Shown: piece by piece, positions 57,173 to 64,000 of the stretch
Layout of the letters: every line of letters begins with the position of its first letter
Numbering within the stretch: the stretch's first letter is position 1
NCBI GenBank assembly: GCA_023078555.1
Contig: CM041200.1
Span: 4,988,936-5,052,935, forward strand
From: Ulva prolifera
Taxonomy: Eukaryota; Chlorophyta; Ulvophyceae; Ulvales; Ulvaceae
Length of the DNA stretch: 64,000 nucleotides
Direction: 5' to 3'
Position numbers and translations under genes: made by a program
The notes under the pieces: model-generated
The model's input: the letters and a program-made list of their open reading frames with translations, nothing else
Told to the model about the DNA's origin: nothing
The model's database searches: none

Positions 57173-60100
57173 ATGTATCGGCGTCTATGGAAGGAGGCAA
57201 CCAAGTTTCAAGCTGAGCTTGAGCTTGGCGGGCGAGGCCTTCTTTCCGGAACGTTTGTCGCGCCTGCAAGGCATAGACTAGCGACTTCGCTACCTGCTGT
57301 GATACGCTCGCACGCACCAGCTACGACCTCGCCATTCCCCCATCAGCATGTCACTGAAAGCTTCCATCCTTCAAAAAATCCGTGGCGTGCCTCCACGTGC
57401 CAGCCCGTCAGGGCAATCAGCTCCATGGCGACTGGGGGCACAGACAAGGCAGAAGCCTCTGCCGCAGCTGAACTGTCCGACCGCCATATTCTGCGGCAGC
57501 TGCTGGTACACTTATGGCCTAAAGATAATCCCGAGTTCAGAACTCGGGTCGTAGGAGCACTGGGCTTGCTCGTAGGCTCGAAACTGCTCAACATACAGGT
57601 GCCCCATACTACAAGCCTCGCTTGCAAAAGCGACCCCCCTCCACCCAGCACGCTTGCGCCCATACAGTCCTTCAGCAGTGATGGCGTCCTTTTGTAGGTG
57701 CCTTTCCTGTTCAAGCACACCGTGGACGCCCTGGCCACACCTGCAGCTGTTGACCCTGCCCTGGGCACTGCTGCTGCTGTAGCAGCTCCCGTTGCCCTCA
57801 TCGCCGCCTACGGCTGCGCTCGTGGGGGTACGGCAATAATGAGCGAGCTTCGGAATGCCGTCTTCGCCAAAGTGGCGCAAGGGGCTATCCGGAAAGTTGG
57901 GCGCCAGGTCCGCTCAGCCCATCCCCCCCCCGCCTTGCTCAGCACCCTCCACCTTTCAGCACTCGCCTGTATGTCCCAGCCTTCAGCAAACATACGAGTC
58001 CTCTGTCGAAGTGCGTCTAGCTCCTGGGCGCGGCACCCCACACCGGCACATGCATCAGGTTGCTTGCAGCCTGGGCCCAGCCGTCCAAAGCAATGTCACT
58101 GTCGCTGCCCAACACTCTGGGCACTTGACATGCCAGCAACTCGGCAGCTCTCCTCTGTGATGTATTATGCAGCAGGTCAAGCCATGCGTTGGCGACATGT
58201 TCACACGTCACCAAGCATGTTGCTTCCGACTCCAGCACCACCCGACTGACAGCCACAGCCACCTCCCGAGAGGGTTGGTCATCGCTCTGCATGCACGCTC
58301 CAGCTCCAATGACCCCCAAAGCACTCGGCACTACATGCTGCACGTGTGCACCCACACGGCCTGAGATGCCCCGCACCTGCGGTGCTACCCGCCTCCGCGC
58401 CTTGGACATTGTCACGCAAACGCTGCTGTCGCTTGGTGTGTTGTGCTGACTTGATAACCCTGTTCTTGCGCTGTCGCTGTTTCTGCGGCGCTATATGCCT
58501 CCCCCCCTTTCCTCTTGTCACACACGCAGCAACGCACCTGTGCTCCGCAGCAAAGGGGGTGGAAGCGTGTAGGTGTTTGAGCACCTGCACAGCCTCGACT
58601 TTACGTACCACGTCGGGCGGCAGACGGGCGGCCTCGGGCGCGCCATCGACCGCGGCACCCGCGGCATCAACTTCATCCTCTCCTCCATGATCTTCAACGT
58701 CGTCCCCACGGCGCTCGAGGTGCTGCTGGTGGCCGGTATCCTCGCGCACAAGTGCGGCGCGCCGCTGGCCGGCCTCGCGCTCGCGACCCTCGTGGCGTAC
58801 ACGTGGTTCACGTTCACGATGACCGCGTGGCGGACGCAGTTCCGCGTGCGCATGAACAAGATGGACGCCAAGGCCTCGACACGCGCGATCGACGCGCTGC
58901 TGAACTATGAGACGGTGCGGAGCCGTCCTCGTGGAGGTTGTCCCGCGCCGCTGCGCCCCTGTGGACCGGGCGGGGTTGCGGAGCCAGGGGCCGCAAGGCG
59001 GCAGCGCCGGCGCGTTTGTTTGAGTGTGGACATTAGGCGGTGTACACACACTCACTTGTGCGTCAGCAGCACGGTCAGCAGGGATGTGTGTTGGGAGTGT
59101 GTGCACGTATGCCTGTATCGCCGCGCTCCGGCACTCACGGGCACCTCTTCAGGCACCCCAGTGAGTGCTGCTACGCAGCCGCAGCTGCTGAACGCAGAGA
59201 CTGCGAACGCTGCGGCGCAGCTGTGCCTCACACCAACAGCCTCCAATCACGCTGCCAGAGCATATTTGTTCCCTCCCGTTCATGGCTGTATCCTGCCTGT
59301 TCCCCGGGACCACGCCAGGTGGCGCCGGGTGTAGTCTCAAGGCAGTGTCCAGCCCCCCCCCCCCCCCCCCCGCGCACGCGTGCGACTTGCGGAGCGCTCA
59401 CCGCCGCCGCAGCGTGCAGGTGCGCATGTTTGGCAACGAGGCGCTGGAGGTGCGGCGGTATGACGCGTGCCTCGCGGAATACGAGCGGGCGGCGCTCAGC
59501 ACGCAGCAGTCTCTCTCGGCGCTCAACGTCGGCCAGAACCTCATCTTCTCGACGTCGCTGACGCTCGCGATGCTGTTGACGGCGCGGGGCGTCGCGGCCG
59601 GGGAGCTCACGGTCGGGGACATCGTGATGGTCAACGGCCTGCTCTTCCAGCTCAGCCTGCCTCTCAACTTCCTCGGGACGGTGTACCGTGAGGCAAAGCA
59701 GAGCCTCGTCGACATGGGCGCGATGTTCGCGCTGCTGCAGGAGCAGCCCAAGGTGCGCCGACCTGGCCGGCGCTGCGTCGGGACCGACACATGCATGGGG
59801 CGGCGTGACTGTTCATGCGTGCTGCGGTATTTTGCAGCCGCGCGTGCAGGCAGGCGAAGGGACAGCTGGAAGTGTGACAGCGCCCCTGCTTGGGGTCTGC
59901 GATGTTTTCTGTCTGCCGCCTGCGGTGTGAGCGGGTCGCAGCGTGCATGCACCGTGGCCCTGCGCGGGTGAGCATGCTACAGCTGCACACCCACTGGCCA
60001 CATCGCAAGCGCTCCCACCCTCGGGACCTCATCATGCGAAATCGAACGGACACATCACTGGCATCCCCACAGTAGCAACGAGTGGCTGCACACGTACCAT

Positions 60101-61580
60101 GAGCTACCAACATCCACAGCGACACATGCGTGCCACTGACCCCTCCTCTCCGACCCTGGACAAAATGGCTGACGAACCAGAATGCTGTGCAGATCACATC
60201 GCCGCCGGGCGCGCCGCAGCTGCCGCCGTCAGAGTCAGGCTACGACGTCGAGTTCCGCGACGTGCGCTTCGCGTACCGCCCCGACGCGCCCATCCTGCAG
60301 GGCGTCTCCTTCACCGTGCCCGCCGGCTCCACCTGCGCCATCGTCGGGACCTCCGGCTCCGGCAAGTCCACCCTCTTCCGCCTGCTGCACCGCTTCTACG
60401 ACCCGACGGCCGGGTCCGTGCGGATTGCGGGCCGCGACGTGCGGGAGTGGGACCTGGCGTCGCTGCGGCGGCCGATCGCCGCCGTGCCGCAGGATGTGGT
60501 GCTGTTCAACGACACGATCGAGTACAACATCGAGTACGGGCGGCCGGGGGCGCCGCGGGAGGATATCGAGGCTGCGGCGCGGGCCGCGAAGCTGCATGAC
60601 GCGATTATGGGCATGCCGGACGGGTACGCGACGCATGTGGGGGAGCGCGGGTTGAAGCTGAGCGGCGGGGAGAAGCAGCGGCTGGCGCTCGCCCGGGCCT
60701 TCCTCAAGGTACAGCCCTGCCTTCTTTGGTGTGTATGTATGCTGAAACAGCCGTATCATAGGGTCATTGATAAGATCCCAGCAGTTGTGGTGGTCAAGAT
60801 ACTCCCACGTGCGGCCGCTGGCGCGTGGTCAGGGGCTGGAACCAGACCGCAGGTCTTCGCACGTATATACAGCCTCCTCGGCTGTTGCCGTGGGCTCGGT
60901 CTCATCTGAATGCCAGTGCATGAAGATGATATGCGAGCTTTGCATGCAGCTGCCCCCAGTGTCCCCCAACCCCGTGCGCGCCCCGGCTGCGACCAAGGCC
61001 AGATTCGTATCGCCTGTGTGGCCGTGCATGTATCTCCGGAGATATGGCCAGCTGCGGTGGTGCCGGTGGTGCAGTGCACAAACCGGCGCTGTGTGACCGT
61101 GAGCCTCTGTGTGAGCGATGTCTCTGGGCCAATTAACAGCCGGCATCCTAGTTTCATCACTCGACAACAGTTCACAGGGCAGTGTACTGCGCCATGCCCA
61201 CGCCACGCGTCTCCTCCCGCTAACACTGCGTCGGACCAGCGGCACCATGGCCAGCAGTGCTAACAGGTGACCCATGCATGCAGCAGCCGACAGTCCTCCT
61301 GTTCGACGAGGCGACGTCGGCGCTCGACGCGAACACGGAGCGCGTCATCCTCGCGAGTCTCGCGGAGCTGGCCGCCGGCCGCACGGCACTCTTCGTGGCA
61401 CACCGCCTGAGCACCGCGGCGCAGTGTGACAACATCGTGGTGCTCGAGGCAGGCCACGTGGCGGAGCAGGGCACGCACGCGGAGCTGCTGCGGCGGGGGG
61501 GGAAGTACGCGCGGCTGTGGTCGCAGCAGGCGACGGTGGATGACATGGACACGCTCGCCTCTGTGGCCCCCATCAAATAA
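57173..61580 (+). CDS. ATM1: Mitochondrial ABC half-transporter ATM1/ABCB7
   Basis: ATM1/ABCB7 exports a glutathione-linked sulfur compound from mitochondria for cytosolic iron-sulfur assembly. Six exons, all phase 0, give 707 residues: 57173-57598, 57698-57907, 58573-58914, 59420-59752, 60193-60708 and 61284-61580. A presequence of about 90 residues precedes the TM domain. The TM domain contains the family hallmark [13 protein letters not shown] and the [16 protein letters not shown] helix. The ATP-binding domain is complete: Walker [10 protein letters not shown] (489-497), Q-loop AVPQDVVLF, signature LSGGEKQR (593-600), Walker [14 protein letters not shown] (612-624) and H-loop FVAHRLST. 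The start at 57173 gives the normal length. The last intron splits the signature from Walker B. The 3' end converges with DUS1. Confidence 0.96.
59353..59371 (+). repeat. Poly-C tract, 19 C, before an ATM1 splice acceptor
   Basis: A run of 19 C ends 48 bases before the acceptor of exon 4, where it may serve as a pyrimidine tract. Confidence 0.85.
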
Positions 61581-61817
61581 ATCGGGCCGAGATGCGTGCG
61601 GGAGAGCGTCCCCCAGCACATGACGCCGTCAGACCGACGGGATGAGACACAGACTCGAGGGGGGTTTCGTCAGGCTTACACAGGATCAACAGCCGCGCAC
61701 ACAGCACTATCTCAGCTGCGAAGCGACACCTATTGCCGCGCCACCCACGTTCCCAACGGCGTCCCGGTGGGACCGGACTACAAACAGCCGTGGCGACGTT
61801 CTCTCGGCCGGGATTGT

Positions 61818-63976
61818 TCATTCCCCGCCGACCTTGGCCTGCTTCGCGGGCCGAGGGTCGCCCGGCGACGGCGCGGCCGCGGTCCCTGTGGCCACGGGCA
61901 GCGCGGCGAGGGCCGAGGCTTCGCGCTGCTGCTCCGCCTGCGCCGCCGCGAGGGCCTCTTCCCGCTCGAGCTTGAGGCGCTTGCGCTCCGGCAGCTTGGG
62001 CACGGGGTGCGGCCGGCCGACGGCGAGCGCGGCCGCCCGCAGCTTGTGCACGATCGCCTTGCAGAACGGCACCGTGAAGTCTGGCGGCCGCACAAACTCG
62101 TCGCGGATGTCGGTGTGCTCTTGCAGCCAGCACCCCAGCATCTTGTGGAGGTGCCCCTGCAGCAGCGGTCCACACAGTTGATAGGCGTGCGCGCTGTGGC
62201 TACATGGTCACCTGTAGCTGCGGAGCCAAGAGAGGCGGTTGTGCACACATTCAACCGCCGGGGTGGACCGAAGAGCAGCACCGCTTTGTGCAGTGGGGAT
62301 GACAATCTCTGCATGCACGGCAAAGCTAGCCCGGCGTGGCGCAGGGGTGGTGTCGGTGGCGCACCCGGACCATGCGCATCGGCACAGGGTGACTTTCTGC
62401 GATGTCGAGGTACTCGAGGGCCAAGTCAAAGCGGGCGAGATCCGTGTGCGGCGAGGGGCCCTCGCGGGGGGGCCAGAAGAGCCCGGGGTCGTCCAGGAGC
62501 GGCGACGCGGACATCACGCCATCGGCGCCGGTCGCGTGCAGCAGCCGCCGCGCGTCGGCGAGGCAACGGATGTCGCCGTTGCCGAGGACGGGGATGGAGA
62601 GCGCGGCCTTGACTGCGCGGATGGCGTCCCAGTCTGCGCGGATGGCTTTCGCGTCTTTCTGGTCTCGCGTGCGGCCGTGCACGGCGACGAGGGATGCCCC
62701 GGCGCTCTCCAGGAGGCGGGCGTAGCGCAGCGTGTCGTTGAGGTCCGGGAAGATGCGGATCTTGGCGCTGACGGGCGTCTTGATCGTCTGCAGGAGTGCG
62801 GGATTGTCTGGCGGAGTGACTGGCTGTGTTGTGTGGAGTGACGCAGCGCCGCATAGGCAACATCGGATGTGATGCGGCCGACAACGACTGGTGCATCGCA
62901 TCTGATGAGGTTGTGAGAATTCAGATGTCAGAAGGATGGCGTGGTGAAGCAACTCGGCATGACTGTAGCAAACGGCGTTAGACCATATAGGTGTTCAAGG
63001 TGGGTAATTTTTTAGGCAGGATCATGTCAGCGAACGGGTCCCGAGGGGCACCGCGAGCAGCGTGACTTGTTCGCACGGCGGACAGAGTGCACAAGCGTGG
63101 TTGCGCAGGCGTCTGCTCGCACTTCAGATGCGCGTATCATGTATGCAGCTGTACGTGTTGATCTACTCATTGCATCGATGGAAGTCTGGAGAATTCACAG
63201 CAAGCCTTCGGAATTTCGTCCTGTGCGCTACGCCAACTGAGCAGCCATGAAGCAGTATTGCCGGTCAGCATTCTTGTTATGTGTATTCGAAAGGATCGAC
63301 ATCACAACCATCTCGCCTCGGACTGTCTTACTGTAAACGTCTCGCTGGCGAGCTGGCAGCTCCGCACCTTGTGCAACGCGCGAATAAGGGATTCCACACA
63401 CTGTAGATCTTCCATGAGGAATGCACCATAGTGCCCGCGCTTTGCAATGCGCTGAGGACATCCGAAATTCAGATCCACGTAGTCGCAGGAGCCGTCGTCA
63501 ACATGTTTCGCAGCTTGCACTAAGACGTCTGGATCGTTGGCACAAAACTGAACGAACAGTGGTCGATCTTCGGCACACGTGGAGAGGTGCTCCGTGCGAT
63601 ACTTCTCGCTCTCTGAAAACAGCCGTGCATGAAGCATCGGCGTGTACGCTGCAGTGGCTCCATATCGCCGACACAGCAGGCGGAAAGGAAGCTCAGACTG
63701 CAGCAATTGGGCGCAATTCAGCAGCGCGGTACATACTCTGTTGCCGAGAACGCCGGTTACAACCAGTTTGAAGCGACCAGTATCAAGATCTCAAGAGGGG
63801 CATGAAGAGAAAGGAGGGCAGCATGCACATCGTCGATAGCCCGGTAGCTGAAGTGAAGTACGCGTTACCTGATCGACCATGGGAGCAACGGAGTACTTTG
63901 GCGCTCCCAGCTTGTTCCAGTGCTCCCATGCTCTCTTGGCGTGATCAGGTATAGAAACTGCTTCTTCCTGACTCAT
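61818..63976 (-). CDS. DUS1: tRNA-dihydrouridine(16/17) synthase, DUS1 type
   Basis: DUS1 reduces U16/U17 in the D-loop of cytosolic tRNAs with FMN and NAD(P)H. Four minus-strand exons, all phase 0: 63976-63869, 63697-63368, 62787-62371 and 62156-61818. They give 397 residues. The TIM barrel shows YSVAPMVDQ|SELPFRLLCR across intron 1, then PLFVQFCANDPDVLVQAA and DYVDLNFGCPQRIAKRG with the catalytic Cys at about 116. VSAKIRIFPDL, LVAVHGRTR and VLGNGDI bind FMN and the phosphate. The helical C-terminal domain begins near GHLHKMLGCWLQEH and ends in a Lys/Ala-rich tail (AKQAKVGGE). The exact DUS1 class is inferred from NFGCPQ and HLHKMLGCW. On the minus strand a TGTAA lies 138 bases after the stop. 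Confidence 0.95.
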
Positions 63977-64000
63977 CTGAAGATTGCTTTGGTGCAGTGT

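Overview
This window reads as nuclear DNA of a green alga, most likely a trebouxiophyte of the Coccomyxa/Chlorella type. It carries eukaryotic genes broken by many short GT-AG introns (about 70-600 bp, acceptors mostly TGCAG) and UGUAA, the chlorophyte poly(A) signal, after several stop codons. It also has an animal-like (6-4) photolyase/cryptochrome, a membrane receptor kinase with a secreted ectodomain of algal type, and 3' fragments of non-LTR retrotransposons. There are no bacterial operons. The exon coordinates given here were worked out by hand from splice consensus, reading phase and family conservation. No database search or transcript was available.

Layout from left to right: part of an unknown minus-strand gene; organelle release factor RF1 (1232-3181); APC/C activator CDC20 (3969-5990); a gene-poor stretch with a perfect 34-bp inverted repeat (7378-7464); a beta-helix/transmembrane receptor kinase (8558-13630); RNA polymerase I subunit RPA49 (minus, 14249-16121); retrotransposon debris (about 16.3-18.1 kb); two doubtful small genes; an EXD2-type 3'-5' exonuclease (21096-27783); ribosomal protein uS19/RPS15 (minus, 28378-29135); a fused AdoMet decarboxylase/ornithine-decarboxylase-like gene (30716-33660); ISCA1 (36234-37039); and the second APC/C activator CDH1/FZR (minus, 37383-39385). 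A gene-poor, repeat-bearing stretch follows (39.4-45.9 kb) with a 13-bp minisatellite in snap-back orientation. After it come two unrecognised plus-strand genes, an HAD-like phosphatase-type gene (49184-52112), the (6-4) photolyase/cryptochrome (minus, 52399-56577), the mitochondrial ABC transporter ATM1/ABCB7 (57173-61580), and tRNA-dihydrouridine synthase DUS1 (minus, 61818-63976).

By function the window is mostly housekeeping. It holds both activators of the anaphase-promoting complex, translation and RNA genes (RF1, uS19, RPA49, DUS1), mitochondrial iron-sulfur genes (ISCA1, ATM1/ABCB7), DNA and organelle maintenance genes (EXD2-like, photolyase) and polyamine synthesis. The most unusual object is the polyamine gene. 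A complete, apparently active AdoMet decarboxylase is spliced in frame to an ornithine-decarboxylase-fold domain that has lost its PLP lysine and the other catalytic motifs. It resembles an antizyme inhibitor fused to the second enzyme of the pathway.
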